From: Hordeum vulgare subsp. vulgare
Lineage: Eukaryota; Streptophyta; Magnoliopsida; Poales; Poaceae
Length of the DNA stretch: 64,000 nucleotides
Reading direction: 5' to 3'
Assembly (NCBI RefSeq): GCF_904849725.1
Contig: NC_058521.1
Coordinates: forward strand, 344,518,638 to 344,582,637
The notes under the pieces were generated by a model. It was not told the DNA's origin. It did no database searches and saw only the letters and a list, made by a program, of their open reading frames with translations. Positions 1 to 10,983 of this stretch are shown here, piece by piece (the stretch's first letter is position 1; every line of letters starts with the position of its first letter). The position numbers and the translations under genes are program-made.

Positions 1-21
1 GATTACCTGGACGAACACCAG

Positions 22-2224
22 ATGGGGTTGCATGGTGGCGGCAGTGGTCCCAACCCCGACCCCGGCGCCGACACCGTCACCAGCACTGGCACCGGCACCG
101 ATACCTCCCCTGAGACCGGCAACGATGATGTCGTAGCCGGTAATGCACCAAAGAAGAAGAGGACACGAAGACCAAACGAGCTTGGCATCGGACAAATTGT
201 GGTCATGGAGACTCACCCCAAGAAGTTAGAGCCAACGGCGCTTGAGGAAGCGCGCAAGTGCTGGGGCAATCAACTTGGATGCATCCTCAGGGAAACAGCC
301 AACATCGATGACGAGAAGTTGAAGCAGATACCACATATGGAGCACATGCTCCTAAAGAAGTTGCACAATAGGTTCATGTTCCCCGGTCGGAATGAAAAGG
401 AATATAAAGAGCCGTGGGACGACCCCGCCATGACAATGATAAACGAGAAGGCGATGGTGAGATTCACCAACAAATTGTCCTCCTGGAAATTTTGGGTGAA
501 AAAAGCGATTGTGAAGAATGAACCGTGGTTCAAGATTCATGCTGATGATCCGACAATAACGGTAGAGGACTTTGCAAAATTCGAGGAGAATTGTGATAAA
601 GAAGAAGTCAAGGCGAAGTGATAGAAAATGAAGGTGCTCCAGGCCAGGAACACGCCTCCCCACCGCCTCGGAAGCCGTGGTTACGAGGGGAAGAGGCACA
701 TATGGGCCAAGGAGGACGCCAAACGTGAAACTGTCAGGATCCCAGACCCCTTGGTGGAGTTCACCGACCCGCTGGACAATGACTGGATCAGGGTCCGGTA
801 CAAGCGGGACAAAGTCAGAAAGATCTTTTACACGGACCCGAACACGAGGGAGTTCATGAGATTTGTGGTAATTGTTATATTACCACATTATCATATTAGC
901 TTCCAATCAATTTGACTGCAAGTTTTGTCACATTACTAAACCATCCACGTTCCTTTTGCAGAAAGAGCAGCACCAAAAGGCAGCCGAAAAGCGACGAGTC
1001 GTCACAGTCATCGGCGAGGCCCAAGTGGGACACCCCCATTCAACCGGGCCGTGAACATACTGAAAAAGGCCCTGGTGGACAAGCCGTCGTACTATGGACA
1101 TGTGCACGGCGTCGAAGAAGGCGCCTCGAGGAAGACGTGCTACCCCGAGGAGCCAGAGGAAAGAAGGAAGAGACGGTTGGTCCTCACTCAGGAGAGCATC
1201 AACGAGAAGGTCGCGATTGCGGTCAATAAGACAAAAGCTGAGACCAAAGAAGAGTTGGTCGGGGTAGTCAGTGGATTGGTCACTGACGCGGTCGCCAGCT
1301 TGATTCCGACAATTTTCAATTGGTCGAAGAGCAATCCAAATGCACAGCCAGAGGACTTTCCCCTTCTCAGGTTTGTCGGGAGCAGTTCGGCGAACACCAC
1401 AACACCAACACCTGCCCAACCAACCACAAAAGGTTCCATTCCTGTTCATAGCAGCCCGACCTCCGTCTCTGGCATGCTCGGAGGGCCTTCGTCGCTAGCT
1501 GAGCTCGACGCCCTCACGGTAATTACGCGTCATACCCTTTTCACCAGCATGTCTATAGTCTTCCGTTTCAGTTGCTTTTCAGATGTTTGAGGTTGCACAG
1601 ATGTCTCCTTCGCAGGCCGACGACACCCCGTGGACCCTACTCTATGACATCAAGGGCCAGAAGGTGGTTGTGGGAAAGGCATCCCTCGTGAAGTCGAAGG
1701 ACCGCATGTTCCACTACGGAGAGATGCCCGATGGCGTCTTCAAGGATAACGTGGCCAGTGTCTTAGCGGGCTTCGAGGATTTGCATCCTCCGATACCAGT
1801 CGGTCACGACGAGACCCCTAAGACGATTGGCACATGCAAGAATTGGTTGTTGCCTTGGCCGAAATCTCTTCTTCGTCTCGAGGAGCCCTATATCACGCCA
1901 ACGCCACCTTCTCAAGAAGGTATGAATACCACCCCACGTACCACATTACATGCACCTGTTGTCGTGGATGATGGTAGCGTACGACGCGAAGGAGAGCCTC
2001 CATTAGTGCCAGATCATGTCGCCCCTACTGTCGAAGAAGAAATTGTTGATGATGACATGGAGGATGATGATGAGGACCTGAACCAGTATTTTAATACCAC
2101 CTATGATGGATTGATGGCTCAGGACGCTGAAGACTCATGCTATGACCATGGAAATGATGACTTGATGCTGTCTGATTTGCCGGATCAGAAACGTCCTAAG
2201 GCGAATGCAAAAAGTCTCTCTTGA
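22..2224 (+). pseudogene. CACTA second gene, N-terminal and middle part
   Basis: Multi-exon ORF of the kind next to TNP2 in plant CACTA elements. Exon a (22-867) encodes a charged protein with the block LGSRGYEGKRHIWAKED; two tandem in-frame stops (TGA TAG, 619-624) break it. The intron 868-961 has GT...AG ends. Exon b (962-1518) needs one frame change near 1000 and ends in a Ser/Thr/Pro-rich tail and LAELDALT. The intron 1519-1615 again has GT...AG ends. Exon c (1616-2224) carries an ETPKTIGTCKNWLLPWPKSL block and an acidic stretch. Element B has the same blocks (for example LAKLDALTVITRH at 9845). It may bind transposon ends like other second CACTA proteins; that is inference from position. 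The start is uncertain because the window edge may cut exon a. Confidence 0.7.
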
Positions 2225-2406
2225 AGCCATCCTCGCAGATGCCGCCTTTACCCAGCAACCCCCCGAGGCCCATCCACTATTTATCCCGAGGACACTGGGT
2301 GGTGGTTAGGGAAGGTATGGTGGGCTCACTACCGCCACCCGCCTAGAAGCAAAGGAAGAGATCGGCCAGGAAAGGCCCTAAAGGCGCCATAGGTGCTTCA
2401 AGCACC

Positions 2407-3590
2407 GTGCCGCCTCTAAAACCCCTGGAGGTAGAGAGAATACCTGTTGAAGGTAAGCCGTGTTTCCATGTCACAGGCGAGCCGATCCTACCTACCAAAG
2501 CGCTAGATCATATACTGAACAATGATCTAAAGAGACTCCATGAAGATGTGTTGGCTAGAGAGAAAAGCCTTCTTGTCTCGAAAGATTCAGGATACCCACT
2601 TTACTTGGCCCAGGTGTCGGGTGGGAAGTTGTACGTCGATACCTGGCCCGCGAATAAGTTCATCCTGCGATTTGACTACATCTACAACATGTTCCACATG
2701 ACCAAGATCAATTTCCAGTTCATCCGCATGTATGCGCTGTATCTCAACTCCTTCATCATTATATCTGCGTCGCGGACCCATACTATATGCACGAGAGCTT
2801 CTTGGCAGTTTGGAAAGAGCAGCGTGACTATGCGAGCAAGTACCTCGGTGAATTCATGATCACTAATAAGGACAAGGAAGTGATTCTCCTGCCTTATCAT
2901 CCCTCATAAGTCATCCGCGCATATCCTTTCATACATGTTAATCATTCCTTTGCAAGAATGGAGGCTAATTGGAGGTGTACTTAATTTGTGCAGCGGGCGC
3001 GGCGCCGTCCTCATCGTTTTGTCCCCGGAATACTCCCATGCTATGTACTTGGACTCGTCGAAGAACCTCAAGAAAAAGGATTACACGCATGGAAAGAGTG
3101 TTCTCGACTGTGCCCTGTTAACCTTCAGCCTGACTGGTGGATACATCAAGGTAAAAAGATACAGGAATAAAGAACCGGCTTTCGGCCATAAGACCGACTT
3201 CTACTGCATCCAACAACCGCACAACAGTTCGGCTGATGGATTCTACCTCATGCATCACCCTATGGAGTACATAATGGATAATCAACGCCTGCACATGTCA
3301 GCTACTACCGAATATGCCGAGATTGTCAGCTGGGCCACAAGCATACGAAAGACATCGGATCATCGAATCCGAGCTGAGTTTTATCACGTATAGTGTGAAC
3401 TAGCCCAAGTGATCATGAAACAAGTCCTTGAACCAACGGGGATGTTCTACCATGGGCCAATCACACGGGTTGATGTCCGAGCACTGCTAGTCTCTCAACG
3501 TCTGGACCTGAAGCCTTTCACGAAGCCGGGTGAATCCTCCCTGACTATGAAAATTGAAACGCCGACCTGGACGACTGATTGTCAATGACA
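2407..3590 (+). pseudogene. Ulp1/C48-like protease region of CACTA A
   Basis: Probably the C-terminal part of the preceding gene. The pieces read GEPILPTKALDHIL, then (after a frame change near 2710) a stretch ending in VILLPYHP at 2905, then LIVLSPEYSHAMYLDSSKN from about 3018. It continues to HHRIRAEFYHV (about 3360-3390), a stop, and homologous sequence to about 3590. The LSPEY...YLDSSK pattern is that of Ulp1-like cysteine peptidases (C48) found in grass CACTA and MULE elements. The stretch where a GHW motif is expected reads GRGAV, and the expected catalytic Cys position reads Asp-Gly in SADGFYLMHH, so activity is unlikely. The intron about 2906-2993 ends in a good TTGTGCAG acceptor, but its donor is ATAAGT instead of GTAAGT. 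Confidence 0.6.
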
Positions 3591-3881
3591 ATGTGATGTA
3601 ACTAAACCGTGGTCCTGAACTAGCGTGCCTTATCACTACTGTCTTTCTATGGCAAATCTTTGAAATTATGCATGGCGAAACTATGTGATGTAACTAAACC
3701 GTGGTCCTGAACTAGTGTAGATCGCTCTAGGTAATTAGTTTGGGTATGAGGAACTTCGTCCTTTATGTTTACTATTGGTTGCTTTTATTTTTCTAATCAT
3801 GCCTCTTTGTTTTCTTAAGTACATTATCTTGCATATTATCGTTCAAATCAACAACTCACAATGCAGGTACCTAGATCAAAG

Positions 3882-4127
3882 ATGGCGAAGGACTACTACG
3901 CCGTGTACATTGGGAGGTTTCCACGAGTCTACGACCACTCGCCAGCTGCTCAGGCCCAGGTGCACAGGTACCCGGGTGCTAGCCACAGAGGGTTCGACAC
4001 CAGAGATGAAGCGGAAAGTAGTTACTTGAGGTGGACACTCCAGCATGAGCAGGGGCGGGACCGTCGGTACTACATAGTCGCGCTCTTGCTCATGTTGATC
4101 GATCTTCTCTTCTACATCATGTTGTAG
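3882..4127 (+). CDS. HBD/viroplasmin-like domain mini-protein with C-terminal membrane helix
   Basis: An 81-residue product from the ATG at 3882 to TAG at 4125-4127. The preceding AATGCAG (3860-3866) is a plausible splice acceptor, so this could be the last exon of the upstream gene. Residues 4-45 (YYAVYIGRFPRVYD...QVHRYPGASHRGF...DEA) match the pattern of the caulimovirus viroplasmin / RNase H1 N-terminal hybrid-binding domain (PF01693 type). A basic stretch (EQGRDRR) is followed by a hydrophobic segment of about 19 residues (YYIVALLLMLIDLLFYIML) at the extreme C-terminus, a tail-anchor arrangement. The Trp usual after the YD motif is absent here but present in element B. It ends 527 bp before the transposon terminus. 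Function unknown; the domain binds RNA/DNA hybrids or dsRNA in RNase H1. Confidence 0.65.
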   Translation: MAKDYYAVYIGRFPRVYDHSPAAQAQVHRYPGASHRGFDTRDEAESSYLRWTLQHEQGRDRRYYIVALLLMLIDLLFYIML

Positions 4128-4394
4128 ATAGAGGTGATGAAACTTGTGGGTGTGCCATGACCATGCAGTTGCACTTATTCGAGACATGACATGATCGCAC
4201 TTGTGTATCGCTATTTTCGAGATTATGTCATGATATTTTGTGTTGAATGATGATGATGATGATGGTATGACGAGACTACTGTATGTCTATGATATGTGAG
4301 AATGGTGTATGTTTAATATGATGTGATGAAACTATTGTATAGAATCTATATAAATACATCACAAATACGTAGATAGGTGCAAATATGTGAAAGC
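4128..4394 (+). other. CACTA A 3' untranslated/internal sequence, no gene seen
   Basis: AT-rich, with a GATGAT microsatellite run near 4248-4263. No ORF or structured motif beyond its place between the HBD exon and the subterminal repeats. Confidence 0.5.
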
Positions 4395-4654
4395 AGTAAA
4401 AGTTAGTAGTAGCGCTGGTAAATACTTACCAGTAGCGCAGCTTAGCAGCAGCGCTTTCTGTGAGCAAGCGCTACTACTATAGTTAGCACTATCCCTTGAC
4501 AGGAAAGCGCTACTACTAACACTACTTACAAGTAGCGCTACCCATACCAGCGCTCCTACTAATGTTTAGTTGTAGCGCGATAGGAGTAGCGCTTGGCCCA
4601 GCGCTACTGCTATGCATAATTACAACAGTACTACTAGGGTTTTCCATAGTAATG
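4395..4654. repeat. CACTA A 3' subterminal repeats and terminal inverted repeat
   Basis: About ten copies of AGTAGCGC or its complement GCGCTACT, in both orientations, within 260 bp, ending at the degenerate TIR. In En/Spm elements such motifs bind the element-encoded protein; that role is inferred here. Confidence 0.8.
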
Positions 4655-4663
4655 GAAGGCACA

Positions 4664-5623
4664 GTGTTTGTTAGTAAAAATGGATCATTTCTCGAGAAAG
4701 AGTTTCTCTCAAAAGAATTGAGTGGGAGGAAGATAGAACTTGATGAGATTATTGAACCATTACTTCAACCATAGAGTGGCGCAACATAGAAAGATGTTTA
4801 TATGGAACCCACATTAGCTGAACAGGAAATTAATAATGTTGACACGCACTAGTCTTGAGTGGCACGGTAACCCTATCTTAATGGTCATGTTGTTGGACAA
4901 TGATCAACCTATGAACTATGAATAAGCGATGGTGGGATCGGAATCCAACAAATGGTTATAGGCCATGAAATCCGATATAGGATCCATGTACGATAGCAAA
5001 GTATGGACTTTGGAAGTATTACCTGAAGCGTGAAAGGCCATTTAGAATAAATGGATCTTTAAGAAGAAGAGGGACGCAAATGGTAATTTCACCATCTATA
5101 AACCTCAACTTGTGGCTAAAGCTTTTCACAAGTTCTAGGATTTGACTAAGATGAGACTTTCTGAGTCATCGCGATGCTTAAGTCTGCCAGAATCATCTTA
5201 GAGATACCTCATTTTTTGATTATGAGATTTGGCAGATGTATGTGAAAACAGCGTTCATTAATGGTTTCCTTAAGGAAGAGTTGTATATGATGCAACTGGA
5301 AGGTTTTCTCCATCCAGAGAATGCAGAGAAAGTATGCATGCTCCAGGAATCTATTTATGGACTGGTGCAAGCATCTCGGAGTTGGAATCAGCGCTTTGAT
5401 GAGGTGATCAAAGGGTTTGGTTTATACAAGTTTATGGAAAAGCTTGTATTTACAAGAAAGTGAGTGGGAGCTCTATAACGTTTCTAATATTATATGTGGA
5501 AGACACATTTCTGATTGGAAACAATATATAATTTTTGGCAAGCGTAAAGGAACATTTGAAGAAGAGTTCTCCAATGAAGGACCTAAGAGATGCTGCTTTC
5601 GTAATAGGCATCAAGATCTATAG
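4664..5623 (+). pseudogene. Copia-1 integrase tail and reverse transcriptase fragment
   Basis: Remains of RVT_2. The strong block at 5236-5460 reads MYVKTAFINGFLKEELYMMQ, then SIYGLVQASRSWNQRFDEVI. Between 4770 and 5235 the alignment to copia-2 continues, with stops in every frame. At 5493-5504 the catalytic YVDD box is changed to YVED, in line with a dead polymerase. No start codon is meaningful, because this is an internal piece of a polyprotein. Confidence 0.8.
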
Positions 5624-5716
5624 ATAGAGATCCAGTCCCTTAATAGGACTTTCACAGAGCACATACCTTGACAAAGGTTTGAAAAGCTCAAAATGGATCG
5701 GTCCTAGAAAGGGTTC

Positions 5717-6420
5717 TTGCATGTATTGCAAGGTGTGAAGTTGAGTCAAAACTTGAGTGTCTCCCCCTATGATTCTGCCATAGCCTCTATCATGTATGCA
5801 ATGTTGTGCACAAAACGAGATGTGAGCCTTTCCATAAGTATTGTCGGAAGGTTTGAAAGTGATCCAGGAGTGGAACTCTCGACGGTGGTCAATAATATCC
5901 TTAAGTACCAGAAGAGGACTAAGGAAATGATTCTTGTTTATGGCGGTGATGAAGAGCTCGTCATAAAGGGATACATTGTCGCAAGCTTTGACAGAGATCC
6001 AAATGACTCTAAGTCTCAAACCGTATACGTATATATTCTCAATGGAGAGAGGTAAGCTGGTGTAGTTCCAAGCAAAGCGTGGTACCTGATTCTACATGCA
6101 AATTAGAGTACATAGCTGCCTCAAAGGCGGCTAAGGAAGGTGTCCGGATGAAGGAGTTCACGACGGATCTTGGAGTTGTGCCGAGTGCGCTGAATCCAAT
6201 GACTTTGTTCTCGTGACAACACTGGTGCCATTACTTTGGGAAAGGAACAAGGTTTCACAAGAGGACAAAACACATAAAGCGACGCTTCAATTCGATCCGC
6301 GCTTACATCAAGGACTGTATGGGTGTTATATATTTGTAAAGTGCACACAGATCTGAATGTTGAAGACCTGTTGACTAAGCATCTTCCACGAGAAAAACAT
6401 GATCAATACCAGGACTGTTT
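5717..6420 (+). pseudogene. Copia-1 RNase H fragment
   Basis: The ORF at 5717-6055 includes MYAMLCTKRDVSLSIS and DSKSQTVYVYILN. Further pieces to 6420 read AASKAAKEGVRMKEFTTDLG and RTKHIKRRFNSIRAYI. These correspond block by block to the RNase H end of copia-2 at 43397-43969. Frameshifts (for example near 6050 and 6210) and stops break it. A local duplication of the GACTGTTTGGGTGTTATATA type sequence is visible near 6312-6334 and 6413-6435. Confidence 0.8.
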
Positions 6421-6495
6421 GGGTGTTATATATATTACAATATAAATCACATTGTGATGTGAGCTAGATTATTGACTCTAGTGCAAGTGGGAGAC

Positions 6496-6814
6496 TATAG
6501 TAAATATTCCCCAGAGGAAATAATAATGGTGTTGTTATTATATTTCCTTGTTCATGATAATCATATTTTATCCATGCTAGAATTATATTGATTGGAAAAT
6601 GAAATACATGTGTGGGTACATAGACAATGCTATGTCCCTAGTGAGCCTCTACTGGGATAGCTCGTTGATCAAAGATTGTCAAGATTTTTTGGCCATAGGT
6701 ATGAGTTGTCATTTGATAACGGGATCACATCAATAGGAGAATGGTGTGATGGAAAAGACCCAAGCTATGAATATAGCATACGATCGTCTAAGTTTATAGC
6801 TATTGTTTTCTACA
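6496..6814 (+). repeat. Copia-1 3' LTR, first segment
   Basis: Begins TATAGTAAATATTCCCCAGA (normally TGTTGGAAATATGCCCTAGA, as read from the ends of copia-2), so the terminal TG is mutated. It runs to the ACA target site at 6812-6814 and continues at 24338. Confidence 0.8.
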
Positions 6815-7060
6815 CACTACTAGGTAAACGCCAGCAATAGCATGGGTCATATGCTTATCAGTAGCGCGGGTAGCCGAGATACTGATACGGTGCTACAACT
6901 AACCTTCAGCAGTAGCGTGCGTCCACCTACGCTACTGATATTTAGGGGAAGCAGTAGTGTCTATTGCGAAGCGCGTTCCTGCTAAATAGCTGTAGCGTCC
7001 TTGTACAGAAAGCTCTACTCCTAATTCCATATCTGTGCTACTCTTATTACTTTCTGGAAA
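6815..7060. repeat. CACTA B terminal/subterminal repeats (3' end)
   Basis: CACTA terminus followed by variants of AGTAGCGC, TGTAGCGTCC and related motifs in both orientations, more degenerate than in element A. Confidence 0.75.
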
Positions 7061-7272
7061 AAAATCTCCTCCACATTTTGATCTGCTGAATTTTGTTCAT
7101 ATCATACACATAAAATTTGATCATATCATACACATACAAATAGTCTCATAAAATCGATCATGTCATCATCAGAATCACTATCCAACACAAAATGATATCT
7201 CTCGTCATCATCTCGAAATAGCAATACAAGTTATGACATGTCTCGAATAGTGGCAACTACATCGTCATCCAT

Positions 7273-7530
7273 CTAACCAATGACATAGATGAGAAGAGCT
7301 ATCACAATGAGTGAGAGCGAAACTATGCAGTACATGAGGCGGTGGTTACGATTCCTCTCTCGCGCTAGTGTGAACATCAAGTAACTTGCTTGTGCTTCTT
7401 GTCTGCTTTTGAATCCTTCATGTCTTGGGCCCGAGTACCGGTCCACTTGTGCCTGACACTCGTGCCACTTGTCGTACACTCCGGGAACATTCCATATGTA
7501 CACGACATAGCACTGCTTCTTCACTATCAA
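7273..7530 (-). CDS. HBD/viroplasmin-like mini-protein with C-terminal membrane helix (element B)
   Basis: An 85-residue product, the counterpart of the protein at 3882-4127. Residues 6-47 (CYVVYIWNVPGVYDKWHECQ, then QVDRYSG...HEGFKSRQEA) give the viroplasmin/RNase H1-N pattern, here with the conserved Trp and Cys of the YDxWxxC motif but with Trp replacing the Gly of the YIG motif. A basic linker (ARERNRNHR) precedes a hydrophobic C-terminal segment (MYCIVSLSLIVIALLIYVIG). It ends 458 bp inside the element terminus, much as in element A. Two diverged copies keep domain, linker and tail uninterrupted while the rest of each gene is broken by stops. Role unknown. Confidence 0.65.
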   Translation of the reverse strand: MIVKKQCYVVYIWNVPGVYDKWHECQAQVDRYSGPRHEGFKSRQEAQASYLMFTLARERNRNHRLMYCIVSLSLIVIALLIYVIG

Positions 7531-7849
7531 GGATCTATGTACGTTTTAGAGATGCATCTTCAAAAAGTGAATGTACAACATATGCAATAAAATATACTCG
7601 AGCAATACAAAAATAAAGGGTATGCAAATAGATACAACATATAGTAAACATAAATAATGAAAGCAGTTTCATCGTACTCATACTAATTAACTAGGATACA
7701 CAGCTCATCGTACCTAAACTAACAGAGTAGCGTTATGCAAGTTTGGCACAGACCAGGAACATCACAATGTTTCATCGCTAAAGAAATTATACAAGTTCAA
7801 CCGACTTATATCATTGTCATCGGCATCCTAAATCAATAGAATTCAATCC

Positions 7850-10260
7850 ATCCATATCGTTGAGGATGCACCCTATCTTCTTGAACAGCGTGAGGTCTTG
7901 TATTTGCATGACTATTCGAGTCTGGAAGTCGGCTCACAATATAGGGCCATGGTGGAACATCCCCTTCCCTTCAACGACTTCGTTCATGATGATAGTCACA
8001 ATGTCCCTCTGGATACAAAAGAAGTCATCTCTAAGTTTATAATACGCTTCATCTAGTCATTCTACCCACTAGCATTTATGATCATCGCTTATGGTTGTCA
8101 TGCGAAACTATTGGTGATCGCTTGTGTACTCCATCATGAGATGGAGGAGGTAGAATCCATCGTTCCTTCTTGGTTTCGGGACATGGATGTAGTAGAAGTT
8201 AGTTTTATGCCTGAAACCTGGCTAGCAGTTCCTTTGCTTCCTGATATGCAGGTGGCCACCCCTTAAAATGAAGCCGTGGAGAGCATCATCTAGAATATTC
8301 ATTATGTGGGTGTAGTCCTTCTTCTCGTAGTTTCTGATAGGGTCCATTTACAATGCGTGGGTAACTCATGGGTAAAGAATGGTAAGGATGGCGCCTCCGT
8401 TGCTGTGGTTAAATAAACACCTCAAATTACTCTCCATTTGAATGAGAAGGAATGATTGAAATGTACAAAAGGATTGTCCAGCACTAACTTACTTTGGATG
8501 ATAAATGAGGAGGACAATTTCCTGGTCCTTCATCCTTATATTGAAGTTTTCGAGGTCCTCCCTAGCAGTTTTATGATCAAAGTCACCGAGACTCAGGAAG
8601 GACTCGTCCATGTAGTATGGTTCCGCCACACATATTTGCGGGACTTGTCTCTCTTCACGACGTAGTTCATATGTAGTCCAAAAAGGAGGACGATTGTAAA
8701 ATCGAGTCACCTTGTTAGAAACATCTTGAAGATATGGTCAAAACGCAGGAAGAACACCTCCTTGGGCCGTGTGTCGACATGGCACTTCCCCTCAGGCACA
8801 CGAACCGCATATGTCTGATATCCTAGATCCTTCGAGCCTAGTAGGCTTATCACAGTCGATAGCACATGGTAGTGCTGTCTCTTGAGATTCCCTGATATGG
8901 CCTCCAGCGGTTTCGGCGGCAGGATCGGCTCCCCCGCAACACAGAACACGCTCTTCAAAATCCGCCGTCTGGCTGCTGTGTGTTGTGGCTTTTTTATAGG
9001 CAAAAGAGACTTTCTTTGGCGGCCTCTTCCTCACTTTTTTCTGGGGCTGACCTTCTAGACCCTTCCTGAACCTCTGCCCAACGTTGTCGTGATAAGTAGT
9101 GTACTAACCTCGGCTAGTTAAGCATGCATTGAAGCGGCATCTTCACGCGTGTCCTATGAGGATTGCATGAAGAGACACTTCTTGCAATCTACCCAGCTAG
9201 GATGTTACTAATAGCACAAGTCATCATATGGTTGACTCATATATTCTACGTCGTCGTCAAAGCCGGCTGAATTGAGAAACCTAAGAGGGCCATCCTTGTC
9301 CTTCTCATAATCCAATCTTCATTCTACGTGGGCGACTACATCATCCACTATTGGACCCCCTTCCTCGCGTCGTCCGTCGCCCTCACCAGTCACTACAAGC
9401 GTTGCTATTTGCATAGGCGCGGTGGTGGTATTCATACCTTCAGGCTGATCTGTGGTTATTGGTGTGCCCTCGATAACCTCCAGACAAATAAGATTCTTTG
9501 GCCGTAGCAGCATCCAACCGTTGCAGTTTCCAAGACGCATCGGGGTTTCGTCGTCCTCTCCCCCGAGTGGTACTTCTGGTGGCAAATCCTCGTGCCCCAA
9601 TTTCACACTCGACAAGTTAACCCTGAAGTTGCCAACAAGGATCTCCTGGCCTTGGAACATGTGTTCCAAGGGCTTCATTATCACTTCCTTTACCACGTCC
9701 ACCTTCTAGCCTTTGATCAAGTAGAGTACGATGCATGGGGTTTTGTCGGCGTGCAAAGAATGTGTGTGGTGGAAAAAATATGAAAGGGAACGAAAACAGA
9801 ATATTCTGGATATATGTTGGTGTGACGTGTAATTACCGTGAGGGCGTCAAGCTTAGCCAAAACCGAAGGCCCGCGTAAAACGCCAGAGATAGAGAAGGGG
9901 TTGCTATGACCGAGTGCGGGTGTGGGCGTGCATGCGAGAGTGGCAGCAGGCGCGGTTGCGAGATCAGGTTTTTTTTTGGTTGTTATGTTCACCGAGTTTC
10001 TCCCCACGAAGCTCGGCATGATAAAAACATGCACCGTCTTAGTTGGATTCTCCTTGGTCTAGTTGACGATAGCTGAGATGAAGTTAGTAGGACAATCATT
10101 TATGCAGTCTTCTACAGCTACAACAAATGCTTGCTGGACGTACTCATTTGTCTCTTGAGTTGCTTTTCTCGCGTCCTCAACTTCTTTCTTCTCGAATGCA
10201 ACTCGTCAATCTCCACCTGACTGGACTTCTTTTTCTCCTCCGAAAGACGACCGAGCAAGC
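7850..10260 (-). pseudogene. CACTA B second gene with Ulp1-like region
   Basis: Read on the minus strand, it parallels 22-3590 of element A: helical charged segment about 10260-10040; SISGVLRGPSVLAKLDALT ending near 9840; a candidate intron to about 9710; GEDDETPMRLGNCNGWMLLR in the 9702-9319 ORF; GEPILPPKPLEAISGNLKRQ in 9003-8707; VAEPYYMDESFLSL with VLLIYHP in 8710-8489; then degraded Ulp1-like sequence with many stops to about 7850 (VVEGKGMFHHGPI near 7960). It is not translatable as a whole. Which frame joins are splices and which are mutations cannot be settled by eye. Confidence 0.65.
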
Positions 10261-10399
10261 CGGAACCATATGCGCATGGTGGAAATGGGATACATTAATG
10301 TATATAACTAAGACGATATATTACACATCATTCACCAATAATGATTAAGTGCGTACAAAAATAAATACATACATATATATATAAGTGATGCATGGTTTC

Positions 10400-10983
10400 T
10401 CATTGTCGACGTTTTTGGTTTTGAGAGAGCTTATTTCCCTTCTTGTTTGTTGACAAATAATTGAGCCCCTTGTTGTGACTTTTACTTCTCCATGGAGTAT
10501 GATCTTTCTTAGGTAATATGGTATTGATTCTTCTTTTGACGTAGGCTTCATCATCATCGTCATCTTCCCTCATTGGGTTGCCGTACTGGTTGTAGTCTTC
10601 CTCGTCGGTGACTCCATCCATTCCTATGATGTTCCTTTTGCCTCTCCTCACGACAACACAGATGGGATTCCTCGGGCCGGTTATGAAGAAGCATGTCTCA
10701 TTTTTTGCGACGGCGTTCACGGTAGCTCTGTTGGCATTGGGTATAGACATGGTAGTGCAATACCGTTTTTATATTTCGTCATTCTTGGCCCATCTAACAA
10801 GGAACATCGTCGCGATGTGCAGCCAAGAGTAGTCAAGCTCCCAGATCTCCTCGACTCTTCCCTAGAATCTCTCAGTTGCAGCGTTTTCGTCGGTCATGCA
10901 TTCCAGCATCACCCATGAGATTTCAAAATCACTGTTCATATCTTTGGCCTCCGTGTAGAACGTGTATCCATTGATATCGTATG
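10400..10983 (-). pseudogene. CACTA B TNP2, C-terminal part (DUF4216)
   Basis: Starts exactly at the CACTA C target site with YDINGYTFYTEAKDM, the opening of the DUF4216 domain of plant TNP2 proteins. It continues through a stop near 10863, EEIWELDYSWLH, another stop near 10757, and then VVVRRGKRNIIGMDGV, an acidic run and a basic Lys/Arg-rich tail ending near 10400. The upstream residues (HGPAANLATYQ) lie at the other side of CACTA C, at 15107 onward. The C-terminus resembles nuclear-localisation-type basic tails. Confidence 0.8.

Larger units (their letters stand above)
1..4654 (+). mobile_element. CACTA element A, 3' part (Caspar-like)
   Basis: The element runs in from the left edge, so TNP2 and the 5' terminus are not visible. 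The 3' terminus at 4637-4654 reads, on the opposite strand, CATTACTATGGAAAACCC, matching 13 of 18 bases of the terminus of element B (CACTACTAGGTAAACGCC). About ten AGTAGCGC/GCGCTACT motifs lie just inside it. Copia-1 coding sequence starts directly after 4654. The order of coding blocks (second gene, C48-like region, HBD-TM exon) is the same as in element B read on its minus strand. The name Caspar is from memory of Triticeae families and is tentative. Confidence 0.85.
4655..6814 (+). mobile_element. Copia-1, internal 3' half and start of 3' LTR (Angela-like)
   Basis: Plus-strand remnant of a Ty1-copia element. From 4655 it matches the integrase/RT linker of copia-2 (SKNGSFLEKEFLSKELSGRK versus AKNGSFIEKEFLSKEVSGRK). 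It then runs through RT, RNase H, a purine-rich GTGGGAGAC tract (6487-6495) and the LTR start. The 5' half lies beyond CACTA A, outside the window. Many stops and frameshifts make it clearly older than copia-2. The LTR resumes at 24338 after CACTA B. Confidence 0.85.
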
